64,000 bases of DNA from Prevotella sp. (GCA_017477435.1 JAFUVV010000027.1:1-64000); one strand, 5' to 3'; positions 53,461 to 62,679 are shown, counted from the stretch's first letter. The notes: generated by a model not told the origin, from the letters alone. Made by a program: numbers and translations.

Positions 53461-54033
53461 ATGGCAAAACAACCCTCCTTGGGTACTGTTGACGAGCGGG
53501 AGCTCGCCATGAAGATACGCGCAGGCGACAAAGCTGCCATGGGTGTGCTCTATAGAAAATATATAGGGCATCTGTCGTCTGTGTGCCATCGCTATCTGTC
53601 GGACGCCGACGATGTGAGCGACGTGCTCCACGACGGTTTCCTGAAGATATTCACTCAGATGGATAAATATCATTATGCCGGCGAAGGGTCGATGCGGGCC
53701 TGGGCGACACGCATAGTGGTGAACCGCGCGCTCAACTTCCTTCGCGAGCGCAACAGGTTGAATATGATGGTGAGCGGGGGCATGCAGGGCAAGGAGATAG
53801 CCGACGACGAGCCCGATGTGGAGATTGTCTCACCCGACGAATTGCATCTGCTTATCAGGCAATTACCCGATGGCTATCGCACTGTGCTGAATCTCTATGC
53901 CTTCGAAGACTACAGTCATCGCGAGATAGCACAGATGCTCGGCATAAAAGAGGCGACGTCGGCGTCGCAGTTGCATCATGCAAAGGCGTTGCTGGCAAGA
54001 AAAATCAAAGAATTAAGAAAGAAAAAGATATGA
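53461..54033 (+). CDS. ECF-type RNA polymerase sigma factor
   Basis: A 190-residue sigma-70 family protein. Region 2 includes VLYRKYIGHLSSVCHRYLSDADDVSDVLHDGFLKIF and the promoter-melting aromatic cluster. Region 4 includes LPDGYRTVLNLYAFEDYSHREIAQMLGIKEATSASQLHHAKALLARK. It overlaps the next gene by 4 bp (ATGA), and that gene encodes a membrane-anchored protein, so the pair probably forms a surface-stress or nutrient signalling switch. Confidence 0.93.
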   Translation: MAKQPSLGTVDERELAMKIRAGDKAAMGVLYRKYIGHLSSVCHRYLSDADDVSDVLHDGFLKIFTQMDKYHYAGEGSMRAWATRIVVNRALNFLRERNRLNMMVSGGMQGKEIADDEPDVEIVSPDELHLLIRQLPDGYRTVLNLYAFEDYSHREIAQMLGIKEATSASQLHHAKALLARKIKELRKKKI

Positions 54034-55244
54034 AAGAGGAATGGGCTGAAAGACTCGGAAAGAGGCTCGAGGGGCACACGATGGAGCCTCCCGAGGGGCT
54101 TTGGGAGAGCATTGCCGGGGAGATAGACCGAGGCAGGGCACCGCGCAGGAGAATAGCCATGGCGATTGCAGCCGCCATGACAGCAGCCGCCGTCGTGGTG
54201 GGAGGACTGATGATGCCGAACAGGGAAGTGGCGACAGCGCCTGTGGATGTCATCACAGCAGACAACAGCGTAGCGTGTAGCGAGCAGCCTGCAGATGAGC
54301 CTTATGACGCTGCAGAGCCGCAGAAAGTAGTAGCCCAGATGATAACCAGCACATCCTCTGTAACGCCAGATACTGTTTCAGACGAAGCACCAGAAACCGA
54401 AAGCACGATTGAAGAGACATCGTCGCCAGATATTGCCGAGCCCGTCACCGGCGACGCATCTACTGACAAACCGACGCCTCGCGCCACTCAGCGGCACGAA
54501 CATCAGTCGCCAATGCTCGCCGACAAACGGCCAAAGGCAAGAAAGGAGAGCAGGCTGACCTTGGGACTCGACTTTGCCGGTGGCATTGTTGACAACGGGA
54601 AAGACAACTACGAGAGCTACAGAACCTATACATACGCAGGGAATTTCCAAGGAGGCACAGGTCATAACATTTTTTCAGAAGACAATGAATTCGGTTATTT
54701 AAGCATGACAAATGTCGTGAATAGCACAGCCAGCCACCATCTGCCCGTGCGTGTGGGACTGAATGTCGGCTATCAGCTAAACCGCAGATGGACCGTGGAG
54801 AGCGGACTGTCGTACACTTATCTCTACTCCGACATATCGGAAGAGGAGGAAAACGTGGTGCGTTTCATTAAGCAACGGCTCCATTATGTGGGCATTCCCG
54901 TCGCGGCAAAGTACAACATCGTGTGCGGAAAGGCGCTGAACGTGTATGCCTCGGGCGGGGCAGCAATAGAGAAATGCGTGAAAGGAACAGGCAATATCAC
55001 CACCGAGGTGGATGGTGAAAAAAACATCAAAAGCCATAGCGACATAAGCGAAAAACCTCTGCAACTGTCGGTGAACGCCGCCGTGGGCGCAGAGTATCGG
55101 TTCACTGAGGGAGTGAGCGCATATCTCGAACCGAGCTTAGGATATTATTTCAAGGACAATACCGAACTGAAACATTATTATAAAGACCATCCGCTTGCAC
55201 CGTCAGTCAAGGTAGGTATAAGGATTAATGTGAACGGCAAATAG
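54030..55244 (+). CDS. Membrane-anchored anti-sigma-like protein with beta-barrel-type C-terminal domain
   Basis: A 404-residue protein translationally coupled to the sigma factor. The cytoplasmic N-terminus (WAERLGKRLEGHTMEPPEGLWESI) is typical of Bacteroidetes anti-sigma partners. One membrane helix follows at about residues 38-58 (RIAMAIAAAMTAAAVVVGGLMM), then a Thr/Glu/Pro-rich linker to about residue 165. From SRLTLGLDFAGGI to the end, the pattern (VGLNVGYQLNRRWTVESGLSYTYLYS, YVGIPVAAKYNIV, PSVKVGIRINVNGK) matches the PorT/OmpA-like outer-membrane barrel class. A protein with both an inner-membrane helix and a barrel-like domain would span the periplasm; how the barrel is placed is unclear. 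Confidence 0.8.
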   Translation: MKEEWAERLGKRLEGHTMEPPEGLWESIAGEIDRGRAPRRRIAMAIAAAMTAAAVVVGGLMMPNREVATAPVDVITADNSVACSEQPADEPYDAAEPQKVVAQMITSTSSVTPDTVSDEAPETESTIEETSSPDIAEPVTGDASTDKPTPRATQRHEHQSPMLADKRPKARKESRLTLGLDFAGGIVDNGKDNYESYRTYTYAGNFQGGTGHNIFSEDNEFGYLSMTNVVNSTASHHLPVRVGLNVGYQLNRRWTVESGLSYTYLYSDISEEEENVVRFIKQRLHYVGIPVAAKYNIVCGKALNVYASGGAAIEKCVKGTGNITTEVDGEKNIKSHSDISEKPLQLSVNAAVGAEYRFTEGVSAYLEPSLGYYFKDNTELKHYYKDHPLAPSVKVGIRINVNGK

Positions 55245-55628
55245 CCCCGCTTCTTTCCCTCATCACCATTGTAGCATCTTTCTTGCACTCTCCTTGCAAC
55301 CATTTTTCCGACATGGTTTAATAAGTTAGGCTGCCCTTCGGCAATTGGCTGTCGCTGATTTTTCTTAATTCAGCTGAAGTTCTCTGATATTGCTTTCTCT
55401 TCTCCGCTTCGCTGCGAAACAGCGATCGTTGGTTCCCCGCGAGGCTACGTAGGTCAGAACTTCAAAGTTACATTTGCAAAATTCTTCATTTCCCCCCTCT
55501 GGTCAGAGGGTCTCACCAAAGGCTCGACAAATCTTTTCATTCTTCATTCTTCATTTTTATACCTAACTTTAACTGGCGTTGAAGTTAGGCTGCACCTCAA
55601 CAATTCAAAAATAAAAATACTATTTCTT
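55245..55628. other. Non-coding gap with repeat pieces
   Basis: No gene is supported. It holds partial cassette sequence (AAGTTAGGCTGCCCTTCGG near 55326), an R repeat copy (55489-55540), a CATTCTT microsatellite, and the hairpin half of the ruvB promoter cassette (CTAACTTTAACTGGCGTTGA at about 55563). Confidence 0.6.
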
Positions 55629-55659
55629 TTTGAATTGTCTTCGGTTTGCACTAACTTTG
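55629..55659 (+). promoter_or_regulatory. Promoter cassette copy for ruvB-coaD-ybeY
   Basis: TTTG (55629-55632), 19 bp, TAACTTTG (55652-55659). The spacer ends GTCTTCGGTTTGCAC, identical to the copies near 62520 and 62600. The position excludes the longer ruvB reading from 55630. Confidence 0.78.
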
Positions 55660-55686
55660 CAAGGGAAAGAAAAAACATTCAGTTTA

Positions 55687-56721
55687 ATGCCGGAAGATTT
55701 TGACATAAGAAACGAGAGGCTATCAAACTCGGAACGTGAGTTTGAGAACGCTCTCCGACCGTTGCGCTTCGATGACTTCGCCGGACAGAAGAAGGTGGTG
55801 GAGAACCTTGAGGTGTTTGTCGAGGCTGCGAAATATCGCGGAGAGCCACTCGACCATACATTGCTGCACGGTCCGCCGGGACTGGGAAAGACAACACTGA
55901 GCAACATCATCGCCAACGAGCTGGGCGTGGGATTCAAGATTACAAGCGGACCTGTGCTCGACAAACCGGGCGACTTGGCAGGCTTGCTGACATCGCTCGA
56001 GAAGAACGATGTGCTGTTCATCGACGAGATCCATCGTCTGTCGCCAGTGGTGGAGGAGTATCTGTATAGCGCAATGGAGGACTATCGCATCGACATCATG
56101 ATCGACAAAGGTCCTTCGGCACGTTCGATACAGATCGATCTAAACCCGTTCACCCTCGTGGGTGCCACCACTCGCAGCGGTCTGCTCACGGCACCTCTGC
56201 GCGCACGTTTCGGCATAAACATGCACTTGGAATACTACGAGCCCGACGTACTAGAGCGTATACTCCTTCGCTCGGCGTCGATACTGCGTGTGCCCATTGA
56301 CGATGATGCCGCTGCTGAGATTGCTCGTCGGTCGCGTGGCACGCCGCGTATAGCAAACGCCCTGCTCCGTCGAGTGCGCGATTTTGCACAGGTGAAGGGT
56401 AGCGGGCGCATCACTCCCGACATCACACGCGTCGCTCTCGGTGCGCTGAACATCGACCAATATGGCCTCGACGAGATCGACAACAAGATTCTGGTTACAA
56501 TAATCGATAAGTTCCGTGGCGGTCCGGTAGGTCTTTCGACAATCGCCACTGCCATCGGTGAGGATACTGGCACTGTTGAGGAGGTCTACGAGCCGTTCCT
56601 CATAATGGAAGGATTTATCAAGCGTACGCCACGCGGACGAGTGGCCACACAGTTGGCATACGACCATCTGGGGCGTAATCCATATAACGGAAGTATAATG
56701 CAAGGAGATTTATTCGGATGA
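55687..56721 (+). CDS. ruvB: Holliday junction branch-migration helicase subunit RuvB
   Basis: A 344-residue AAA+ motor that, with RuvA, drives branch migration of recombination junctions. The Walker A motif is [12 protein letters not shown]; Walker B is [10 protein letters not shown]. The arginine finger region is [19 protein letters not shown], and the C-terminal winged helix includes [29 protein letters not shown]. It starts at MPEDFDIRN; the promoter at 55629-55659 excludes an upstream start. It overlaps coaD by 4 bp. Confidence 0.97.
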   Translation: MPEDFDIRNERLSNSEREFENALRPLRFDDFAGQKKVVENLEVFVEAAKYRGEPLDHTLLHGPPGLGKTTLSNIIANELGVGFKITSGPVLDKPGDLAGLLTSLEKNDVLFIDEIHRLSPVVEEYLYSAMEDYRIDIMIDKGPSARSIQIDLNPFTLVGATTRSGLLTAPLRARFGINMHLEYYEPDVLERILLRSASILRVPIDDDAAAEIARRSRGTPRIANALLRRVRDFAQVKGSGRITPDITRVALGALNIDQYGLDEIDNKILVTIIDKFRGGPVGLSTIATAIGEDTGTVEEVYEPFLIMEGFIKRTPRGRVATQLAYDHLGRNPYNGSIMQGDLFG

Positions 56722-57164
56722 AAAAAGCATTTTTTGCAGGCAGCTTCGACCCGTTCACAATCGGCCATGCCTCGGTGGTGGAACGGGCGCTGAAGGTCTT
56801 CGACCGCGTGGTGATAGGCATAGGCAACAACGCCGGCAAGCACTACTCGCGCACCACGGAAGAGCGGAAGACAAATATCGAGAGCATCTACTCCGGCGAC
56901 AAGCGCGTAGAAGTGATGGTCTACGACGGTCTGACGGTCGACGCCGTCAGGGCATGCGGCGCCGACGTGATAGTGAAAGGGACGCGGTCGGTGGCCGACT
57001 TCGAGAGCGAGCGCACGCAGGCCGACATCAACCGCGAGCTCACAGGAGTGGAGACGGTGCTCTTTATTGCTGAGCCAGGACTGGCAAGCGTAAGCTCCAC
57101 AATGGTGAGAGAACTGGAGCATAACGGAGTGGATGTGGGCAGATTCCTGCCGAAAAAGAAATAG
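56718..57164 (+). CDS. coaD: Phosphopantetheine adenylyltransferase
   Basis: A 148-residue enzyme that adenylates 4'-phosphopantetheine to dephospho-CoA, the next-to-last step of coenzyme A synthesis. The nucleotidyltransferase motif is [17 protein letters not shown]; the second is [12 protein letters not shown] (the SSxxVR class). The hallmark [13 protein letters not shown] lies between. Length matches the family. The start overlaps the ruvB stop (ATGA). In related genomes coaD may lie between parE and the S41 peptidase gene; here it sits with ruvB and ybeY. Confidence 0.95.
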   Translation: MKKAFFAGSFDPFTIGHASVVERALKVFDRVVIGIGNNAGKHYSRTTEERKTNIESIYSGDKRVEVMVYDGLTVDAVRACGADVIVKGTRSVADFESERTQADINRELTGVETVLFIAEPGLASVSSTMVRELEHNGVDVGRFLPKKK

Positions 57165-57165
57165 A

Positions 57166-57594
57166 ATGATTACATACAACAGCGACGGCATCAGCATGCC
57201 GAAGATAAAGAAAAGAGCTACCACGGCGTGGATACGCAGCGTTGCAGCAAGCTATGGGAAACGCGTGGGCGACGTAGGGTATATGTTCGTCGACGACGAG
57301 AAAATCCTGGAGGTGAACCGCCAGTACCTCGGCCACGACTATTACACCGACATCATCACCTTCGACTACGACGAGGGCGACGTCATCAACGGCGACCTCG
57401 TGATATCGCTCGACACGGTGGCCTCCAATGCCGAGATGCTCGGGAAGACCTACGAAGAAGAGCTCCATCGGGTGATCATCCATGGCATCCTCCACCTCTG
57501 CGGTCTCAACGACAAAGGACCGGGCGAGCGTGAGCTGATGGAAGCAGCCGAAAACCGCGCCTTGGCAACCGCTCCAATAGAGAAAAAAGCATAG
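57166..57594 (+). CDS. ybeY: Endoribonuclease YbeY (rRNA maturation)
   Basis: A 142-residue metal-dependent RNase involved in 16S rRNA 3'-end processing and ribosome quality control. The zinc site reads HGILHLCGLNDKGPGE. The third ligand of the classical HGxLHLxGxDH is replaced by the Bacteroidetes NDK form. YTDIITFDYDEGDVINGDLVIS is the other conserved segment. It starts directly after the coaD stop, so ruvB-coaD-ybeY form one unit. Confidence 0.92.
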   Translation: MITYNSDGISMPKIKKRATTAWIRSVAASYGKRVGDVGYMFVDDEKILEVNRQYLGHDYYTDIITFDYDEGDVINGDLVISLDTVASNAEMLGKTYEEELHRVIIHGILHLCGLNDKGPGERELMEAAENRALATAPIEKKA

Positions 57595-57626
57595 AAGGCA
57601 GACGCAGGTGAACATGTCGGCAACAG

Positions 57627-57707
57627 TACATGGGCTTTGTACTCCGAGTACATAAGCCTTGTACTGCGAGTACATGGCCTTTGTACTGCGAGTATATGTA
57701 CTTTGTA
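57627..57707. repeat. 11-bp lattice array, TACA/TGTA family (8 half-sites, 81 bp)
   Basis: Half-sites at 57627, 57638, 57649, 57660, 57671, 57682, 57693 and 57704. Seven are exact; 57693 reads TATA. CTGCAG follows the last unit, as at 21000-21080. It lies between ybeY and the GH43 gene. Confidence 0.92.
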
Positions 57708-57768
57708 CTGCAGCCAATGGACGCTGATGAATGAAAAAGAAGTATAAACACAACACATAAACCCAAAG

Positions 57769-60700
57769 ATGAAAAAATGTTTCTTCGTGCTTGCAGCGCT
57801 TTTAGTCTGTGCAAGCCTCAAAGCCCAGACAATCGTCAAGCCCTCGTTCGTCAATCCCGAATGGGGCTCCATCCATGGCACGGCCACCGCTGTCGACCTC
57901 GACGGCGACGGCCACTGCGATATCGTCATGGCAGGGGAAAGTAACTATAACACCAACCCCCCAGGCACATCCAACCAGGAACGCAACCGCATGAACCACG
58001 TGCTCATGTATGATCCCGTGGCCAAGACATGGACCTCGGTGGGCGCAACGGGACTGACGTTCCCAACGCCTGCCATTGCCTTCAACGCCACCATACGCCC
58101 GTCGATCACTCCATGCGACATTAATCAGGACGGTATCATGGACATCGTCGTCTTCGAGACACCGGGCATAGGGAAGCAAGACCAGCCCGTGATAGACCAT
58201 ATCTCCAACGAAGGAATCTTCCTCGGATATGGCGACGGCACCTTCTCGAAGACCGATGTCAGCTTTGTCAATCCCGACGGCAGCGACAGCGATTTCAACA
58301 TGGCATGGATAGCCAGCGGCGATGTGGCTGATTTCAATAACGACGGACTGCTCGACATCGTAGGAGTGGGATATCACAAAAACGCAAATCGTGTACGCCT
58401 CTACGACGAAGCCAACGTTGTGCTGCTCAACCAAGGCGGTGGATGTTTCGTCGTGAGCCACTTCACAAACGACGAATATGTGCTCGACTATGGTCAGCAA
58501 CAGAAGACTTATCACCTCAGTATCGCCGAGGTGAACGCCTACGACTTCAACAACGACGGCTACGTGGATTTCTTCGTCAATGCACAGTCGAACGATGCCT
58601 CTTTCTTAGGCGTGGTCGACGGGACCAACACCCATTTCTCCGAACTCTTCCTCAACGACCCCGAGCACCCGGGACAGTTCCGCCGGCAGTTTATCTGCGA
58701 CAGTCGCTGGGACGTGCCGTTCACACCGATATCGGAGGGCGGCATAGCCATCGCCGACTACAACAACGACGGCACCCCCGACCTGTTCTACTCCGGATGG
58801 TCGGGCAATAACCGCGGGAAATACGTCTGGGGGCTCTTCACCTCTACCCTTCGCCGCGACGGAAGCGTGACATTCACCGACGAAGGGCAAGACGGCCTCG
58901 ACGAGATGCGCAACCAGACGTCGACCACGACCCAGTATGCTGCGTTCGACTGGGATGGCGACGGCAACTACGACATCGCCAACGTAGGATGGTCGCCACA
59001 GCTGAGCACACAGACGGCATTCATCAGCATCGGCAACGGCGAAGGAAAGTTTAAGAGCACCTATCGCATGCCGGGCAACTCAGAGGGCTTCGTCTTCTTC
59101 AACGACTGCAACAACGACGGCCGCATCGACTATGTGACAAGCGGACAAAGCGGTGATGCAGCGCTATACGATACATCTGACTTCCGCAAAGTGTTCGTCG
59201 TCGTGAACAACGACTTCCCTGCACCTGCCGCTCCCGATGCTCCCGTCCTCGCCGATGCCTTTGTCGACGGCTCGAAGGTGACACTGACGTGGAACGATGC
59301 CCCGTCGGTGAAGAGAAACGTCACCTACGAATACTACGTGAAAGACAGCGAGGGGAATCTCGTGGCAGGAGGAAACAGCTTCACCGATGGAACAAACAAC
59401 GGCAGACGAAAGGTCATGCGGCCTGGAAATGCATATAATGCCCGCTGCGCCAAACTGACCCTCCCAGCCGGCAGTTACACCTACGGAGTGCAGACTGTCG
59501 ACGCTTGCTTCACAGGCTCCAAGTTCGCCACGGGCTCGTTCACCATTGCCGACGACGCCCAGCCAAAGATGAGTGCCGAGATTGACCGTGTGGTGCCGCC
59601 AGTGGTCAACAGCGAAGGGAAGTCGTACACCAATCCGGTGATCAACGTCAATGCACCCGACCCGACCATCGTACGCGATGACAAGGGTGTGTTCTGGCTC
59701 TTTGCCACCGAAGGTGGAGGGCAGGTGCCCATCTACCGGTCGGAAGACTTGGTCAACTGGACCCGTCGTGGACAGGCCTTCACGTCAAGCACAAGGCCCA
59801 ATTTCGTCGATGGAGGAATATGGGCTCCCGACGCAAAGAAGGTGGGCTACAAGTATCACCTCTACTTCTCAATGTCGAAGTGGGGAGGCGAATGGGAGGC
59901 AGGCATCGGTGTCGCTACGGCACCGAGAGCGCAGGGAACATACACCAATGCTCACAAGCTGTTTATCAGCAGCGAGATTGGAGTGCAGAACAGCATCGAC
60001 CCGATGTTCATCGAGGACAACGGAACAAAGTATCTCTTCTGGGGTAGTTTCCGCGGGATATACTACATCGAGCTCTCCGACGACGGACTGTCTGTCAAGG
60101 ATGGCGCCAAAGCAGTGCAGGTTGCAGGCACGCTGACCGAAGGAACGTTCATCCATAAGCATGGGGATTACTACTACATGATAGGTTCTGCCGGCACGTG
60201 TTGCGAAGGGGAGAACAGCACGTATCACCTCATGGTCGCACGTTCCAAGTCGGTGACAGGGCCTTATGTAGACAAGTATGGCAAGTCGGCACTCGAGAAT
60301 AATTTCTCTGGCTTGCTGTATCGCACTCGAGACGTAATAGGTCCGGGTCACAATGGCGATATTTTCACCGACGACGAGGGTCAGGACTGGATTGTCTATC
60401 ATGGTTTTGATGCTTCGGATACTGGTGCCGGCAGAAAGGTATATCTCGACAAGCTCTTCTGGGACGAAGACGGTTGGCCTTACATGACCAACATGCGTCC
60501 GTCGAATGAGTCGCCGGCTCCGGTGTTCAAGGAAGCTACGGGAATAGACGATGTCTTCGCTGAAGGCAGTGGCGAAGACTCAAACGTGAAGATATTCCCC
60601 ACCTACGTGAAGCGTTCGCTGCAAGTCAGTCATGCTGCTGGCGAGAAGTTCGAGTGGCAGGTTGTCGGTCTGCAGGGCGAGCTTGTGGCGAAGGGCATCG

Positions 60701-60807
60701 GCGAAGGGCAGACAACGATTGACTTCTACTCGCAGCCCACGGGCATGTATATCGTCAACGTCACGAGCGCCACAGGCAAGAAGAGCCAGAAGGTGGTGAA
60801 GTATTAG
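57769..60807 (+). CDS. T9SS-exported FG-GAP propeller / GH43 glycosidase
   Basis: A 1012-residue secreted enzyme. The signal peptide ends SLKAQ. Residues about 35-480 form a seven-bladed FG-GAP/VCBS propeller with calcium loops such as DLDGDGHCDIV, DINQDGIMDIV, DFNNDGLLDIV, DFNNDGYVDFF, DYNNDGTPDLF, DWDGDGNYDIA and DCNNDGRIDYV. A fibronectin-like domain follows. GH43 begins near residue 625: catalytic base Asp in NAPDPTIV, pKa-modulating Asp in NSIDPMFIE and acid Glu in GTLTEGTFIHK. This order fits alpha-L-arabinanase-like GH43 subfamilies. The last 75 residues (VKIFPTYVKRSLQV...GMYIVNVTSATGKKSQKVVKY) are a type A T9SS sorting domain. Confidence 0.9.
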   Translation: MKKCFFVLAALLVCASLKAQTIVKPSFVNPEWGSIHGTATAVDLDGDGHCDIVMAGESNYNTNPPGTSNQERNRMNHVLMYDPVAKTWTSVGATGLTFPTPAIAFNATIRPSITPCDINQDGIMDIVVFETPGIGKQDQPVIDHISNEGIFLGYGDGTFSKTDVSFVNPDGSDSDFNMAWIASGDVADFNNDGLLDIVGVGYHKNANRVRLYDEANVVLLNQGGGCFVVSHFTNDEYVLDYGQQQKTYHLSIAEVNAYDFNNDGYVDFFVNAQSNDASFLGVVDGTNTHFSELFLNDPEHPGQFRRQFICDSRWDVPFTPISEGGIAIADYNNDGTPDLFYSGWSGNNRGKYVWGLFTSTLRRDGSVTFTDEGQDGLDEMRNQTSTTTQYAAFDWDGDGNYDIANVGWSPQLSTQTAFISIGNGEGKFKSTYRMPGNSEGFVFFNDCNNDGRIDYVTSGQSGDAALYDTSDFRKVFVVVNNDFPAPAAPDAPVLADAFVDGSKVTLTWNDAPSVKRNVTYEYYVKDSEGNLVAGGNSFTDGTNNGRRKVMRPGNAYNARCAKLTLPAGSYTYGVQTVDACFTGSKFATGSFTIADDAQPKMSAEIDRVVPPVVNSEGKSYTNPVINVNAPDPTIVRDDKGVFWLFATEGGGQVPIYRSEDLVNWTRRGQAFTSSTRPNFVDGGIWAPDAKKVGYKYHLYFSMSKWGGEWEAGIGVATAPRAQGTYTNAHKLFISSEIGVQNSIDPMFIEDNGTKYLFWGSFRGIYYIELSDDGLSVKDGAKAVQVAGTLTEGTFIHKHGDYYYMIGSAGTCCEGENSTYHLMVARSKSVTGPYVDKYGKSALENNFSGLLYRTRDVIGPGHNGDIFTDDEGQDWIVYHGFDASDTGAGRKVYLDKLFWDEDGWPYMTNMRPSNESPAPVFKEATGIDDVFAEGSGEDSNVKIFPTYVKRSLQVSHAAGEKFEWQVVGLQGELVAKGIGEGQTTIDFYSQPTGMYIVNVTSATGKKSQKVVKY

Positions 60808-60854
60808 AAACATCTCCCTCGGTCCATTTCCACGAGAGGGAAGATAAGTGTGGC

Positions 60855-62054
60855 CTATCCCAGCAGTTCCTCTATCTGTTTTTTCCATCGGCCCGGCATG
60901 ATTATGTGGTGGTTTCCGATGGGGCAGGTGAGGAAGTAGCGTGTATCTTCTATATTATCGAGTCTGATTATCTGCTGCGTGCGGCAGAGGTCGGGCTCGT
61001 TTTGATTGCGCACGAGCACGCCTTCCTCGGCGAAGAATCGTGTGGCGTCGCCCGACATCTTGAATACCGTGACATCGCCTTCACGCATCCGTCCTCTTAT
61101 TCCGACGCCGATGCCCGACTCGAAATGGGTGTCGAGTTCGAAGTCGTCGACCATGTTCAGCGGTATCGTGCAGTGTGCGAAGATCATCTCGCCCTTTTCT
61201 ACATCGATGCGCGAGGGGTTTGCCTGGAAGCCCGAGAGGCCTGTCAGCGCGCGGCTGACGGTCATCGACAGCATGGCCGGAATGTCGCCCTCGCAGCCTG
61301 CCACGATGTCTTCTTTGTTGAGACAAGCAAGAGCGAGGCAGCCAGTGTTCCTGAGTATCTTCAGCAGGTCGAAGCACCGCAGGGTGAAACCGCTGATGTC
61401 GTGCTGAGCAACGACTTTCTTCAGTGCGTAGTATATGCCCATTGCTCCTGGTATAGAACGTATTACACTCTTCGGGGCATCCTTTACATTCGGCGGAAGC
61501 TTACCGACGTAGACAGTCGATTCTATGTTGTCGAGCACTTCTTTGAGAGGGATATCTTCAATCTCTATTCCCAACCGTTTTTTCACAGCGTCTTTATCTA
61601 CGTTGCTGGCAATGAGCCAGTCCGACGGCTGCCCGATCACTCCGAGGCGGCATCCCTTCAAGCTGCGTCGGGCGCGCTCGACGTTTGCGAGCAGTGCCAC
61701 GCGCGAGTTGATGTAGCTGGACGTGCCGTGGATGATCTCGCCGCGCCGGCCCTGCTGGCGCAGGTAGGAGAGTATCTCCATCGAGGCGGCAAGCGAGTTG
61801 CTCTTGCCCGACGTGAGAAGATAGACAGGTGCAACGATCTTATTCTCGAAATAAGAATAAAAACTGCGGAAGATTCCCTCGGTGCCGCCCGTCCTGACAT
61901 AGATGAGGTCGAGGTCGTGGGTGCCGAAAGAGGTGAAATCGGCACCGCAGAAGTCGTAGTCGAACGTCATTGACGAGAGGAATTCCTTGGTGACGGCGGC
62001 AACAGCCGCTTCGTCGTGCAGTTCGGAGGTGAGTGTGTAGATAGCGATGTTCAT
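60855..62054 (-). CDS. L-fucose/L-arabinose isomerase-like protein
   Basis: A 399-residue cytosolic protein of the fucose-isomerase-like fold. The N-terminal Rossmann-like part (LIYVRTGGTEGIF, YLLTSGKSNSLAASMEILSYLRQQG) and the later ALACLNKEDIVAGCEGDIPAMLSMTVSRALTG and HCTIPLNMV are characteristic; the Glu and Asp in GCEGDIPA and the His in AHCTIP are probable metal ligands. The family converts aldoses and ketoses, but this short form is not a canonical FucI and the substrate is unknown. It faces the arabinanase-like GH43 gene across a 47-bp convergent gap, which hints at pentose or deoxysugar use. Confidence 0.75.
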   Translation of the reverse strand: MNIAIYTLTSELHDEAAVAAVTKEFLSSMTFDYDFCGADFTSFGTHDLDLIYVRTGGTEGIFRSFYSYFENKIVAPVYLLTSGKSNSLAASMEILSYLRQQGRRGEIIHGTSSYINSRVALLANVERARRSLKGCRLGVIGQPSDWLIASNVDKDAVKKRLGIEIEDIPLKEVLDNIESTVYVGKLPPNVKDAPKSVIRSIPGAMGIYYALKKVVAQHDISGFTLRCFDLLKILRNTGCLALACLNKEDIVAGCEGDIPAMLSMTVSRALTGLSGFQANPSRIDVEKGEMIFAHCTIPLNMVDDFELDTHFESGIGVGIRGRMREGDVTVFKMSGDATRFFAEEGVLVRNQNEPDLCRTQQIIRLDNIEDTRYFLTCPIGNHHIIMPGRWKKQIEELLG

Positions 62055-62157
62055 ATCGTAGTGTTTATTTAAGTTTTCGTCAGCGAAGATATAAAAAAAA
62101 CTCCCACCTGCGGAACATATTTCCAGAAAAAAGGATAAAAAAATGATTCGTCGTTAC

Positions 62158-62260
62158 TATCTGTATCGGATAGTATCACTATCTGGCTTTGATAGCATCA
62201 CTATCTGGCTTTGATAGCATCACTATCTGGCTTTGACAGCATCACTATCTGGCTTTGATA
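62158..62260. repeat. 11-bp lattice array, GATA/TATC family (10 half-sites)
   Basis: Half-sites at 62158, 62169, 62180, 62191, 62202, 62213, 62224, 62235, 62246 and 62257, alternating TATC and GATA. Nine are exact; 62235 reads GACA. The 22-bp unit ATCTGGCTTTGATAGCATCA plus CT repeats nearly perfectly three times. It lies in the divergent gap between the isomerase-like gene and the thioredoxin-fold gene. Confidence 0.93.
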
Positions 62261-62479
62261 GCGAATGATGATGACAGAGAAAAAAACAAAGACTTACGTT
62301 TTTATTTTAGTTACCTCCCTTCGGTCAGTTGGTCTCATTTGCGTTCGACAAGTCTCTGTTCTCGTTTTTTTCGCAAGCTCAACAACTCGTCACTAACTTT
62401 AACTTACTCTGTAGTTAGACTTCACCTCAACAATCAACGGTCACTGTTTTGGCCTTCATGGGCCAAGGGGGAAGTAATA

Positions 62480-62679
62480 AAAAGAAAAATAGAGTTTTTT
62501 CTTTTGTATTGTCTTCGGTTTGCACTAACTTTAGCTGTCGCTGAAGATAGGCTGCACCTCAACAATAAATAGAAAAAATAGAGTTTTTTCTTTTGTATTG
62601 TCTTCGGTTTGCACTAACTTTATTTGCTTCGCAGAATGAAGTTAGGATGCACCTCGGCATAAAAAATAAATAAATTTAT
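62480..62679 (+). repeat. Two decayed tandem promoter-cassette copies
   Basis: Two nearly identical segments (starting about 62490 and 62573) carry TTTTGTATTGTCTTCGGTTT, then GCACTAACTTTA. Each has the -33 TTTG and the spacer, but the -7 box ends in A instead of G. They are followed by the hairpin-like GAAGTTAGGATGCACCTCGG. An R repeat copy lies just upstream (62313-62357). Confidence 0.7.
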
